From Candidatus Saccharibacteria bacterium RIFCSPHIGHO2_12_FULL_47_16b (GTDB taxonomy: Bacteria; Patescibacteriota; Saccharimonadia; Saccharimonadales; UBA10212), in NCBI GenBank assembly GCA_001790525.1, contig MGCU01000029.1:3921-45211 (forward strand): a DNA stretch of 41,291 bases. Reading direction: 5' to 3'. Positions 8,257-16,637 of the stretch are shown here, piece after piece (the stretch's first letter is position 1; every line of letters begins with the position of its first letter). Below the pieces are notes generated by a model. That model was given only the letters and a program-made list of their open reading frames with translations. It ran no database searches and was not told where the DNA came from. The translations under genes were made by a program, and so were the position numbers.

Positions 8257-9186
8257 CTATTTGAGTTTAAGATAACGTCGCGTGGCCACGGCCGACGAGG
8301 CAGCGCCAATAATTATACCAGCTCCGATCTGGGCTATAACTATTAACCATAAGTGCCTTGAAAAATAGTTTCTTGAAAAATCAATATCCAGTAGGCTGCT
8401 AACTTCCAAGGTCGAAGCGATAGCAAATAACCCCCAAACAATAACTATCGAAACAATTGCCGCCATGATACCGTACATCATTGTTTCCACTACAAATGGC
8501 CCTTTAATGTACCATGGGCTGGCACCAAGTAAGCGCATGATAATAAGTTCGTCGCGACGGTTAAATATAGCCATCCTGATGGTGTTAAAGATGATTAGCA
8601 TAGAAATTATGATGAAAACAATAATGCCAACTATACCGGCCTTTCGGAAAAAGTCTGTAGCTTTGGCAATGCTGTCAATTGCCTCTTTACGTTCACCTGA
8701 ATAAGATGTTGGCTCTGATTGTAGAGCCTGAATTTCTTTTTTATCCAGAAAATCTTTAATTGTTTGCAGTCGGTTTGGATCATTAGGCTTAACTTTTAGT
8801 GATGCCGGCAGCGTGTTATCAGTTTCGGAAACAGCTGACAGAGTTTCTGGGTCGTTAGCATGATCCTCACGAAAATCTTTTAGGGCCTGTTCTTTAGAAA
8901 CATACTCGATTGATTTAACGTTCTCAACTTTTTTAAGGTCGGCTATTAATTGATTGCTCTGTTGTTCTGTCACGCTATCTTTAAGGTAGACCGATACATC
9001 AATCCGACTGGTAAGATCGGTAATGCTGTTGGCAAAGGTGGCATTAGCGACGATGGCAAATAGTAGAATCGTCAAGGTGATTGTTATCATGGCAATAGCG
9101 GCTATACTAATCCAGATATTGCGCAAAAAATTAACGACGCCGGTTTTAAGGATGCGCTCGACAGTAATAAATCTATGATCTTTCAT
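8257..9186 (-). CDS. ftsX: Cell division protein FtsX (permease-like)
   Basis: A 309-aa FtsX. A cytoplasmic N-terminus is followed by TM1 (about 20-45), a large extracytoplasmic loop (about 46-170, VYLKDSVTEQQSNQLIADL) and three C-terminal TMs (about 185-305) with the family block RMAIFNRRDELIIMRLLGAS. With FtsE it forms the complex that passes an ATP-driven signal across the membrane to a wall hydrolase, here presumably the PcsB-like protein encoded next. The ATG has a GGAGG about 7 nt upstream, set in a small GGCC-GGA-GGCC hairpin that adjoins a heptamer array. It is separated from ftsE by that array rather than overlapping it as is common. Confidence 0.95.
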   Translation of the reverse strand: MKDHRFITVERILKTGVVNFLRNIWISIAAIAMITITLTILLFAIVANATFANSITDLTSRIDVSVYLKDSVTEQQSNQLIADLKKVENVKSIEYVSKEQALKDFREDHANDPETLSAVSETDNTLPASLKVKPNDPNRLQTIKDFLDKKEIQALQSEPTSYSGERKEAIDSIAKATDFFRKAGIVGIIVFIIISMLIIFNTIRMAIFNRRDELIIMRLLGASPWYIKGPFVVETMMYGIMAAIVSIVIVWGLFAIASTLEVSSLLDIDFSRNYFSRHLWLIVIAQIGAGIIIGAASSAVATRRYLKLK

Positions 9187-9190
9187 AGAC

Positions 9191-9201
9191 GGCCTCCGGC
9201 C
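9191..9201 (-). promoter_or_regulatory. Hairpin holding the ftsX Shine-Dalgarno sequence
   Basis: GGCC-GGA-GGCC on the minus strand, an inverted repeat that contains the GGAGG ribosome binding site and ends 4 nt before the ATG. It lies directly between the start codon and the CATTT-type heptamer array. Confidence 0.5.
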
Positions 9202-9320
9202 TCATTTTTCATTTCCCATTTGCCATTAGCCGAATTATTAACCATTAGCCATTTATCAAATGTTTTAGTAAATGATAAATAATACTTAATTGGTAAATGT
9301 GAATTGGGAAATGGTGAATG
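9202..9320 (-). repeat. Heptamer inverted array between ftsE and ftsX
   Basis: About 17 units. The first arm, read on the plus strand, has TCATTTT, TCATTTC, CCATTTG and CCATTAG, then words shifted in phase around the centre. The second arm has the complementary word (GTAAATG, GGAAATG, GTGAATG). The arms can fold on each other. Confidence 0.8.
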
Positions 9321-9325
9321 TTTGC

Positions 9326-10009
9326 TCATACTGTTTTATAACTACCGACTGCCCTGTCGCTAACCACCTTACCGTCGCGAATAGTAACCACGCGCCGCTT
9401 CAAATAATTTACGATCTCCTGATTGTGGGTTGTTAACAGAACTGTCGTGCCAAAGCGGTTGATTTTTTCCAATACCTTAATAACATCCCAAGCATGCTTT
9501 GGGTCAAGATTACCGGTTGGCTCATCGGCGATTAATATCTTGGGTTGACGAACGATGGCTCTGGCGATGGCTACTCGCTGCTTCTCGCCGCCGGACAGTT
9601 GACGCGGATAACTACGAGCCTTATCTTTTAAGCCAACTACGTCAAGGACTTTCGGTACAGTGTGTTTAATCTCGGCATTGGTGGCACCGGCAATTTCTAA
9701 AGCAAAGGCCACGTTTTCAGTAACTGTTTTATTGCTCAACAATTTGAAATCCTGAAATACCACGCCAATTTTGCGACGTAATTTTGGAATGTCCTTATCT
9801 TTCAAATCTTCATAATCTATGGCGCCGACGATAATTTTGCCGCTGGTAGGCTTCTCTTCTCTTGTCAGTAATTTAAAAAGAGTTGATTTGCCAGCACCGC
9901 TGGCGCCGACGATAACCACGAACTCTTTAGACTCCACATGCAGGCTAACTCGTTCCAGGGCCGCTTCCCGCCGGTCGTAAACCTTGGTTACCCTGTCTAA
10001 AAGAATCAT
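9326..10009 (-). CDS. ftsE: Cell division ATP-binding protein FtsE
   Basis: A 227-aa ABC ATPase. Walker A is GASGAGKST (residues 35-43), the signature is LSGGEKQRVAIARAI and Walker B is ILIADEPTGNLDP, followed by the H-loop TTHNQE. Length and position before ftsX fit FtsE, the cytosolic partner of FtsX in septal wall hydrolase control. Like many FtsE genes it follows prfB. The ATG is 7 nt after an extended TGCTATACT -10 box located in the 28-nt gap to prfB, so ftsE probably has its own promoter. Confidence 0.96.
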   Translation of the reverse strand: MILLDRVTKVYDRREAALERVSLHVESKEFVVIVGASGAGKSTLFKLLTREEKPTSGKIIVGAIDYEDLKDKDIPKLRRKIGVVFQDFKLLSNKTVTENVAFALEIAGATNAEIKHTVPKVLDVVGLKDKARSYPRQLSGGEKQRVAIARAIVRQPKILIADEPTGNLDPKHAWDVIKVLEKINRFGTTVLLTTHNQEIVNYLKRRVVTIRDGKVVSDRAVGSYKTV

Positions 10010-10016
10010 TTATATC

Positions 10017-10025
10017 AGTATAGCA
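10017..10025 (-). promoter_or_regulatory. Extended -10 box of ftsE
   Basis: TGCTATACT on the minus strand ends 7 nt before the ftsE ATG. No clear -35 is seen. Confidence 0.55.
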
Positions 10026-10037
10026 AAAGCAGTATAT

Positions 10038-11117
10038 TTACTTCTTGTCCAGCCAGGCTTCGATCAATGGTTCAAGCTTACCATCCAGCACCACTTCTGG
10101 GTTAGTGGTTTCATAATCTGTTCGCAAATCCTTAACCTGTTTATAGGGATGAAGTACATAGCTGCGGATCTGATTACCCCATTCGGCTGATTGTGAAGGC
10201 CCTTTTATCTCTGCTAGGTTTTTGGCATGCTGTTCAAGTTGAAGCTGAACAAGTTTTGAGCGCAAAATACTAAGGGCTGTTTCCTTATTTTGCAACTGTG
10301 AACGCTCGGTTTGAATAGCTACTGATATAGCAGTTGGCAGATGAGTTACCCGAACCGCCGAATCAGTTGTATTAACCGATTGCCCACCTTTGCCGCTGGC
10401 CCGAAAAACATCGATTTTTAGGTCTTTTTGGTCAAGCCCAACTTCATCAGGCTGGCTAATCAAAGGCAGTACTCCGACTTTGGCAAAACTGGTTTGACGC
10501 TTATGATCGGCGTTATACGGACTTAATCGGACTAGGCGATGGACGCCGTGCTCGCCGGCCAGCTTGCCATAAAGCCAGTCACCGCCAGAAACCTCAATCG
10601 TGGCGCTTTTGATACCGGCCTCTTCGCCGACCGATTGATCAATAGTTTTAAGAGTTAAATGCTGACTATCGGCCCAACGAACATACATCCTAAGCAGCAT
10701 CTGCGCCCAATCCTGGGCATCGGTCCCGCCGGCACCGGCGTAGATGCTAATAATTGCGTCATGATCATCGTAAGGCCCTTGGAATTTAAGCTCTGACTGT
10801 AGCCCAGACAGCTGCTTGTCTAACCCATCTAGCTGTTTTGTCAGCTCATTCTCAAGACCAAGATCTTTTGTAGCTAACAGTTCTTGGACGGTCTTAAAAT
10901 CTGAAACCAGCTTTTGCCATGGCGCCAGGCGCCGGCTTAAATCCCCGGCTCGGCGGCTGATGGCTTGAGCTTTTTTGGCATCCTTCCAAAAGTCCGGTTC
11001 AGTCATTTTCTTATTCAGCGTGTTCAATTCGGACTCTAATTTAGACAAATTCAGCTTGGCGACAGCCTGATCCAGTGCCTGTTCGAATTGATCTGTCCGC
11101 TTCTGTAGTTCTTCCAT
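10038..11117 (-). CDS. prfB: Peptide chain release factor 2, no programmed frameshift
   Basis: Release factor for UAA/UGA stops, 359 aa from the chosen start. Seen: an N-terminal helical domain, the codon-recognition region with RLSPYNADHKRQTSFAKVGVLP, and the GGQ loop ([19 protein letters not shown]) that triggers peptide release. The usual SPF tripeptide reads SPY. The gene is one continuous frame and has no in-frame UGA frameshift site near codon 25. The ORF track starts 7 codons earlier, but the second ATG (11117) follows a GGAGG at good spacing, so I prefer it. That Shine-Dalgarno is the loop and 3' side of a perfect 6-bp hairpin. A heptamer array lies immediately upstream. Confidence 0.95.
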   Translation of the reverse strand: MEELQKRTDQFEQALDQAVAKLNLSKLESELNTLNKKMTEPDFWKDAKKAQAISRRAGDLSRRLAPWQKLVSDFKTVQELLATKDLGLENELTKQLDGLDKQLSGLQSELKFQGPYDDHDAIISIYAGAGGTDAQDWAQMLLRMYVRWADSQHLTLKTIDQSVGEEAGIKSATIEVSGGDWLYGKLAGEHGVHRLVRLSPYNADHKRQTSFAKVGVLPLISQPDEVGLDQKDLKIDVFRASGKGGQSVNTTDSAVRVTHLPTAISVAIQTERSQLQNKETALSILRSKLVQLQLEQHAKNLAEIKGPSQSAEWGNQIRSYVLHPYKQVKDLRTDYETTNPEVVLDGKLEPLIEAWLDKK

Positions 11118-11121
11118 ACAG

Positions 11122-11136
11122 GTCTCCTCCGGAGAC
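11122..11136 (-). promoter_or_regulatory. Hairpin holding the prfB Shine-Dalgarno sequence
   Basis: GTCTCC-GGA-GGAGAC, a perfect 6-bp stem with a GGA loop. It contains the GGAGG ribosome binding site and ends 4 nt before the ATG. When folded it should hide the site. Confidence 0.6.
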
Positions 11137-11261
11137 ATTTAGCAATTTACATTTACCAATTGCCATTAATTTATCAATTACCATTTTACAGACAATTAAA
11201 CTAATCAACATCTGACAAATGAAAAATGTTTAAATAATTGTGAAATGTTAAATGAAAAATG
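11136..11261 (-). repeat. Heptamer inverted array upstream of prfB
   Basis: Plus-strand units CATTTAG, CAATTTA, CATTTAC, CAATTGC and CATTAAT, followed by a complementary arm with AATG every 7 nt (11244, 11251, 11258). It spans the gap between prfB and the M16 peptidase gene. Confidence 0.75.
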
Positions 11262-11272
11262 AAAATTTACTG

Positions 11273-12556
11273 TTAGTGCCAAAGCGGTTGGAGTTGTTCG
11301 CGTAACCGGTTAACTATAGTTCTATCGGTCCCGCCAAGCACGCCAACATCTCCAATCTTCTGGTGAAACAGCAGCCGCATGGCTACGGCAATGTCGGCTT
11401 TAGTGATGGCTTTAATTCGGGCTGGAAAAGTCTTTAAATCCTCAATCTGGCCATCGAAAAAATAACGTGAGTAGGCGCTAGCTACGCTATGGACAGTTTG
11501 GAGGGAGCGTTGGTGTACGCCCAGAGCATATTGTTTGGCATTCTCTAGTTCAGCATCATCAATGATGCCGTTTTGGACCTTCTTAATCTCGGCTAAGATG
11601 ATATCGCAAAGCGCCGGGGCATTAGACGGTATGACTTGGGTGCTTAGCCACCATTCAGTCGTTCGACTGGCGATATGATGGCCTGAATTTACGTGATAGA
11701 CCAAACCATGTTCGCGAGCCTGGCCAAAGATGCGTGAGTACATTGTATCGGTTAAGATAACTCGGGCTAACTTAAGGGCATCCTCCTCTCTTTGTGGCAC
11801 AATTTCGTTAAACTGGCTGGAAATAATTAGATAAATATTGGGTATTGTTTCGTTCTTCATAAAAACGGTCTTGTTCGGCCGCTTGGCTTGTTCATCCGGC
11901 AGCACTTTGCGGGCTTTACCTTTTGGCAATTCCAGACTTTCAACTAACTGTTTTACGGCTACTCGCCGACCACGAAGACTGCCAGCAATAATAAATCGCA
12001 AATTACGGCTGTAATGGGTTTGCTTGTAGTGGTCGATTAGGTCGTCCAGGCTAACTTTTTTTAGTAACCTAACTCTTTGCTTATCATTGACTGCGCGAAA
12101 ACCAAAGGCTCGACTCATTGATAGCGATAGTTGACGAAAATGATTGTTAGACAGACTAGTTAGTTCATCGCGGATATTGCCTTTCTCGGCATCAAATTCA
12201 GTCTGTAAAAAAAGTGGTTTAGCTAAAGCAACATTCTGTAAGTTCATGACTCTGTCCCATTCAAAATCGGCCACTTCGCCAACATAGGCAACCGAATAAT
12301 AGCTAGTGTAGGCATTAATTTCGGCACCGTTTTTGCTTATTTCGGCATTAAAAACGCGGCGGTCTGGATATTGTTCATTAGCACCAGCCGAGACAACATG
12401 CTCCATCAGGTGCGGTACTTCCCATTTATCGTATGGCACCAGAAATTCACCGGCCCGAAAATTAAGTTCGTAGACGGTCACGCTGGCACCGGGAATGTCA
12501 ATCAACACCCCACGGGCGCCACTCTTTAGTTGAACCTCGCTAACGTTATGTCTCAT
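11273..12556 (-). CDS. M16 family zinc peptidase
   Basis: A 427-aa inverzincin-type peptidase. The zinc site HLMEH (residues 49-53, HxxEH) is intact, and a downstream acidic helix (EKGNIRDELTS) supplies a likely third ligand. Length fits a single-chain processing peptidase with one active and one inactive domain (the second starts near residue 220). No signal peptide or membrane segment is evident, so the site of action is unclear. Similar proteins degrade peptides or process leader sequences. It lies between secA and prfB, flanked on both sides by heptamer arrays. Confidence 0.9.
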   Translation of the reverse strand: MRHNVSEVQLKSGARGVLIDIPGASVTVYELNFRAGEFLVPYDKWEVPHLMEHVVSAGANEQYPDRRVFNAEISKNGAEINAYTSYYSVAYVGEVADFEWDRVMNLQNVALAKPLFLQTEFDAEKGNIRDELTSLSNNHFRQLSLSMSRAFGFRAVNDKQRVRLLKKVSLDDLIDHYKQTHYSRNLRFIIAGSLRGRRVAVKQLVESLELPKGKARKVLPDEQAKRPNKTVFMKNETIPNIYLIISSQFNEIVPQREEDALKLARVILTDTMYSRIFGQAREHGLVYHVNSGHHIASRTTEWWLSTQVIPSNAPALCDIILAEIKKVQNGIIDDAELENAKQYALGVHQRSLQTVHSVASAYSRYFFDGQIEDLKTFPARIKAITKADIAVAMRLLFHQKIGDVGVLGGTDRTIVNRLREQLQPLWH

Positions 12557-12560
12557 GTAT

Positions 12561-12602
12561 TAGTAAATAGGAATTAGGAATTAGCTTTAAAAACAATTCT
12601 AC
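12561..12602 (-). repeat. Short heptamer array between M16 gene and secA
   Basis: Units TAGTAAA, TAGGAAT, TAGGAAT and TAGCTTT in register, then AAAAACA and a single complementary unit ATTCTAC. It shares its word family with the array at the lysS/greA junction. Confidence 0.65.
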
Positions 12603-12636
12603 AGACAATCTTCCGACTCTCCAAGCATAAGGTTTT

Positions 12637-15261
12637 TTATTTGCGGCGGTGATGCTTAGCAGATTTTTTGCGCTGCCGTTCAGCTTTACGGGCTTTGCGT
12701 CGCTGGTTATGAGCCTTAGCTTGGGCAATTTGCTGGGCCTGCGCCTTATCAAAGTCTGATTCTTCAAATTTTTCGGCTTGGGTAATTTGGGCAGCGTTAT
12801 CAACCGATGAAGCCGCCGCTCTTGTCAGTTCGGTATCAACCTCTTTTTCAAGTTCGGCTTCCAGCGGTTGAGCGTGCATAACTGCCCGGACGATTTCGCT
12901 GCGCAAAGTATTTTGCATTTCATCAAATATCAGCTGGGACTGGCGGCGGTATTCAACTAGCGGGTCGCGCTGACCGACGCTTATCCAGTGGATGCCTTGG
13001 CGTAAGTGATCCATATTTTCCAGATGTTGCATCCACAAGGTATCGAGTAGCTGTAAGTAGATATCGCGCTCCACTTTGCGCATTATCTCCGAGCCAAACT
13101 GCCGCTCTTTGGCATGATAAAAGTCCTGGGTTGCTTTTTTTAGTTCATCGCCAAAGCGACTAGCTTCGACCGCGAATAACTTATCAAGCGTGGCTTCGTC
13201 AAACGGAAAAGTCGCCGTTAAAATCGTCTCGAAATGTTCGCTCAAAGATTCTGGATGATCGATTAAAACTTGAGCTTCTTCTTCGATATATTTGATAACC
13301 CTTGGGCTGATGTCTTCGGCTTTTAAAACTTCGCGGCGCAGAGCATAAACCGCTTTGCGGTGACGGTTCATGACATTGTCGTATTGGACAACGTTTTTAC
13401 GCATGTCAAAATTAAAGCCCTCAACCTTCTTTTGGGCGCCTTCTAAAGCCTTGGTTATCATCCGACTTTCAATCGGCGTATCTTCATCAACTTTGAGCCG
13501 ACCCATAATGGCGGCAATTTTTTCGCCGCCGTAAATGCGCATCAAATCGTCTTCACAAGATACGTAAAACTGGGTCATACCCGGATCGCCCTGCCGGCCG
13601 GTCCGGCCACGTAGCTGATTATCAATCCGGCGAGCTTCGTGCCGCTCGGAGCCCATAACGAATAAACCACCAAGATCAACTACACCGTCGGCCAAAACTA
13701 TGTCGGTACCCCGCCCGGCAATATTAGTGGCTAATGTAACGGCGCCCTTTTGACCGGCTTTGGCAATAATGGCCGCTTCTTTCTCATTGTTTTTGGCATT
13801 AAGGACTTCGTGCGGAACATTGGCTTTTTTTAGAAAGTTCGACAGCAGTTCATTCTTTTCGACGCTAACAGTCCCAAGTAAGACCGGCTGACCTCGCTTA
13901 TGAAGCGCGGCTACTTCACTGACGATCGACCGAAATTTTCCGGCTTCGGACTTATAAATTCGATCAGTCAGATCCGTCCGAATCATCGGCTTATTGGTCG
14001 GTACTTCAACCACGTTAATTTTATAAATTTGATGAAACTCTTCACTCTCGGTGGCCGCCGTACCAGTCATGCCCGACAGTTTTTTATAAAGACGGAAGTA
14101 GTTCTGAAAGGAAATAGTGGCCAGCGTCATTGATTCTTCTTGAACCTCAACGCCCTCTTTGGCTTCAATCGCTTGGTGCAAACCTTCGTTATAACGGCGG
14201 CCGCGCAGCAGACGGCCGGTAAATTCATCAACTATGACGATTTCGCCCTCGCGGGTAACCACATAGTCCTTGTCGCGGTGAAACAGCACTTCGGCTCGCA
14301 GTGCTTGTTCAAGATGGTAAATGACCCGCAAGTTGTCAGTTGAATAAAGATTGTCAACACCAAGCGTTTTTTCCATCAGTTCCACGCCGGCGTCGGTCAG
14401 CACTACGCTGCGGCGCTTCTCGTCCTTTTCATAATGCTCGGTTTCTTTAAGCTGGCGGACAACTCGAGCAAACTGCTCATAAGCCGAGGCGCTGGTGGTA
14501 GAGGGGGCTGAAATAATCAGCGGCGTCCTGGCCTCGTCAATTAAAATCGAGTCCACTTCGTCTACAATGGCAAAGTTCAGGTCGCGCTGGCGTAGTTGGT
14601 CGACTTCGCGGACCATGTTATCGCGCAGGTAATCAAAGCCATACTCATTGTTGGTACCATAAGTTATATCGGCATTATATGCTTCTTGGCGGGTGGCCGG
14701 CGCCAGGTGGCGGAAGCGTTCATCGACGTGGTCTTTATTGGTATAGCTTGGATCATAAAGATACGATTCGTCGGGGATAATAACACCAACGTTCATCCCC
14801 AAAAAATTATAAATTTGACCCATCCAGCCGGCATCACGCTGGGCTAGATAATCGTTAACTGTGACAATATGAACGCCCTTGCCTTCTAGGCCGTTGAGGT
14901 AAACCGGCAGCGTGGCTACTAAAGTCTTACCTTCACCGGTTTTCATCTCGGCCACACCACCTTCATGTAGCACCATGCCGCCAATTAGCTGAACATCAAA
15001 ATGGCGTTGTTTGAGCGTCCGAGTGGATGCCTCGCGGACAGCGGCAAAGGCCTCCGGCAGTAATTTATCAAGACTTTCACCACCGGCTAGGCGCTTTTTA
15101 AATTCGCCGGTTTTAGCTTTAAGCTTATCATCCGATAGTTTCTGATACTCATCAGCCAAAGCATTAACCTCAACTACCCTTTTTTTCAGGCGTTTTATGG
15201 TGGCGGCTTGCGGATCACCTAGCAGCCGCTTAATAAATTTTTTACTCGGTAAAATAGCCAA
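12637..15261 (-). CDS. secA: Preprotein translocase ATPase SecA
   Basis: An 874-aa SecA, the ATPase that drives unfolded preproteins through SecYEG. Seen: Walker A MKTGEGKT near residue 105, DEAD-type VDEVDSILIDEARTPL near 210, the preprotein cross-linking region, the second helicase domain with TNIAGRGTDI and SERHEARRIDNQLRGR, and the two-helix finger/scaffold at the C-terminus. The usual C-terminal zinc motif (CxCxSGxxxxxCH) is absent; the protein ends in a strongly basic tail (KARKAERQRKKSAKHHRRK). A TTG start at 15261 with AAGG about 9 nt upstream is the best start. It is followed downstream by the M16 gene. Confidence 0.97.
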   Translation of the reverse strand: MAILPSKKFIKRLLGDPQAATIKRLKKRVVEVNALADEYQKLSDDKLKAKTGEFKKRLAGGESLDKLLPEAFAAVREASTRTLKQRHFDVQLIGGMVLHEGGVAEMKTGEGKTLVATLPVYLNGLEGKGVHIVTVNDYLAQRDAGWMGQIYNFLGMNVGVIIPDESYLYDPSYTNKDHVDERFRHLAPATRQEAYNADITYGTNNEYGFDYLRDNMVREVDQLRQRDLNFAIVDEVDSILIDEARTPLIISAPSTTSASAYEQFARVVRQLKETEHYEKDEKRRSVVLTDAGVELMEKTLGVDNLYSTDNLRVIYHLEQALRAEVLFHRDKDYVVTREGEIVIVDEFTGRLLRGRRYNEGLHQAIEAKEGVEVQEESMTLATISFQNYFRLYKKLSGMTGTAATESEEFHQIYKINVVEVPTNKPMIRTDLTDRIYKSEAGKFRSIVSEVAALHKRGQPVLLGTVSVEKNELLSNFLKKANVPHEVLNAKNNEKEAAIIAKAGQKGAVTLATNIAGRGTDIVLADGVVDLGGLFVMGSERHEARRIDNQLRGRTGRQGDPGMTQFYVSCEDDLMRIYGGEKIAAIMGRLKVDEDTPIESRMITKALEGAQKKVEGFNFDMRKNVVQYDNVMNRHRKAVYALRREVLKAEDISPRVIKYIEEEAQVLIDHPESLSEHFETILTATFPFDEATLDKLFAVEASRFGDELKKATQDFYHAKERQFGSEIMRKVERDIYLQLLDTLWMQHLENMDHLRQGIHWISVGQRDPLVEYRRQSQLIFDEMQNTLRSEIVRAVMHAQPLEAELEKEVDTELTRAAASSVDNAAQITQAEKFEESDFDKAQAQQIAQAKAHNQRRKARKAERQRKKSAKHHRRK

Positions 15262-15314
15262 TTAAATTAACCTTTTCCCACTCTCTGTCTCAACTATTTT
15301 AGCACTTCGGAGTT

Positions 15315-16622
15315 TCAAATGGTGGCCTGGCCGCCTATATAGGGCCGCAAAACTTCTGGCACAGTTATCGAGCCATTGTCATTTTGGTAATTTTCAATAA
15401 TACCAATCATTGTTCGACCCGGCGCCAAAGCAGTAGCGTCGTTGATATGCACTAATTCGACCTCACCTTTTGAGTTTTTATAGCGCGTATGCAGTCGGCG
15501 GGCTTGATAGTCAGTCATAAAATCGGCCGTATGTGTTTCTAGGTATCGATTGTGGCCCGGCAGCCAGATTTCAAGATCAACGCCGCGGGCATTGGGTTTG
15601 CCGATATCGGCTGTACATTTGTTAAGAACATGATACGGAAGTTTAAGTTGCTGCATCAAGTATTCCTGGATGGCTATCATGAAAAGATGTTCTTTTAGTC
15701 CCATTTGCGGCGTTGAAAAGCTCTCCATCTCTAACTTGTCGAATTGGTGCATACGAATAATGCCCTCAATGTCTTTGCCGTAGCTGCCAGCTTCACGCCG
15801 AAAACTTGTTAAATAACCAATATAGCGAATCGGTAGGTCTGCCTCCGGTAAAATTTCGTCCATGTACATTGGGCCAATAGTATGTTCGGCGCTACCCTGC
15901 AGCCATAAATCATCCTCATCAGTGCCTACTTGGTAACGTTCTTCGCGCGGCTCCAGCCGATCCATATTGTCGAAAACTTCAGTTCGAATCATGGCCGGTG
16001 GTAAAATCGGCTCGAATGGCTTAGTTGGAATGTCGCCAAGTTTAAACTGTTTGACGATTTCCTTTATCCTGGTTTCGTTGGTTAAAGTCTCAAGACAAAG
16101 TTGAACAAGCGCAAATTGCATCCTAACAAGATCGCCTTTGATATAAGCAAATCGGCTACCCGCAACTTTGGCCGCCCTCTCTTTATCAATTAAGCCGCGA
16201 CCCTCGGCGATTTCCCAATGAGTTTTGGGCTTAAAGTCAAAGCGCGGTTTTTTGCCCCATTCTTTCTCAATCTTGTTATCCTTCTCGTTTGTGCCTACCG
16301 GCACGTCGTCTGCCGGCATATTAGGTACTTGCTTTAGGAGCTTCTCAAAGTCAGTTTCGAGCGGCTTAATTTCCGCTTCAAGCTTGGCTAATTTATCCTT
16401 TAGTTCCTTGCCCTGCTTTATCTGTACATCGCTTGGTTTAAAACCCTTGGCGGCTTCAGCTAGTTGGTTCCGCTCGGCTCGGAGTTTTTCAATATCTTCA
16501 AGTAATCTGCGTCGTTTTTCATCGACTTCAAGTAGTTCTTTAATATCAACATCAAAGCCCTTCTGCTTGGACTTTTCAGCAACAAGCTTAGCCTTCTCCC
16601 GAATAAATTTAATATCCAGCAT
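15315..16622 (-). CDS. serS: Seryl-tRNA synthetase
   Basis: A 435-aa class II synthetase that charges tRNA-Ser. The N-terminal antiparallel coiled-coil arm (about 25-105, rich in Lys/Glu) binds the long variable arm of tRNA. The catalytic domain has motif 2 SFRREAGSYGKDIEGIIRMHQFDK and motif 3 APGRTMIGIIENYQ. The segment usually written SSCSN before DFQARR here reads THTADFMTDYQARR, a divergent version. A TATAAT box ends 6 nt before the ATG, within the 15-nt gap after the upstream gene. Confidence 0.95.
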   Translation of the reverse strand: MLDIKFIREKAKLVAEKSKQKGFDVDIKELLEVDEKRRRLLEDIEKLRAERNQLAEAAKGFKPSDVQIKQGKELKDKLAKLEAEIKPLETDFEKLLKQVPNMPADDVPVGTNEKDNKIEKEWGKKPRFDFKPKTHWEIAEGRGLIDKERAAKVAGSRFAYIKGDLVRMQFALVQLCLETLTNETRIKEIVKQFKLGDIPTKPFEPILPPAMIRTEVFDNMDRLEPREERYQVGTDEDDLWLQGSAEHTIGPMYMDEILPEADLPIRYIGYLTSFRREAGSYGKDIEGIIRMHQFDKLEMESFSTPQMGLKEHLFMIAIQEYLMQQLKLPYHVLNKCTADIGKPNARGVDLEIWLPGHNRYLETHTADFMTDYQARRLHTRYKNSKGEVELVHINDATALAPGRTMIGIIENYQNDNGSITVPEVLRPYIGGQATI

Positions 16623-16628
16623 AGCTTT

Positions 16629-16634
16629 ATTATA
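16629..16634 (-). promoter_or_regulatory. -10 box (TATAAT) of serS
   Basis: TATAAT on the minus strand ends 6 nt before the serS ATG, which predicts a leaderless transcript. No -35 could be recognised. Confidence 0.45.
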
Positions 16635-16637
16635 TAG

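Noticed and set aside
10038-11138. UGA recoding as in Gracilibacteria/Absconditabacteria
   Set aside because: RF2 is encoded, genes end at TGA normally, and no conserved domain is broken by in-frame TGA.
11118-11138. Upstream ATG of prfB at 11138
   Set aside because: It lies before the Shine-Dalgarno hairpin and adds MSPEETC, which is not typical of RF2; the second ATG has ideal GGAGG spacing.
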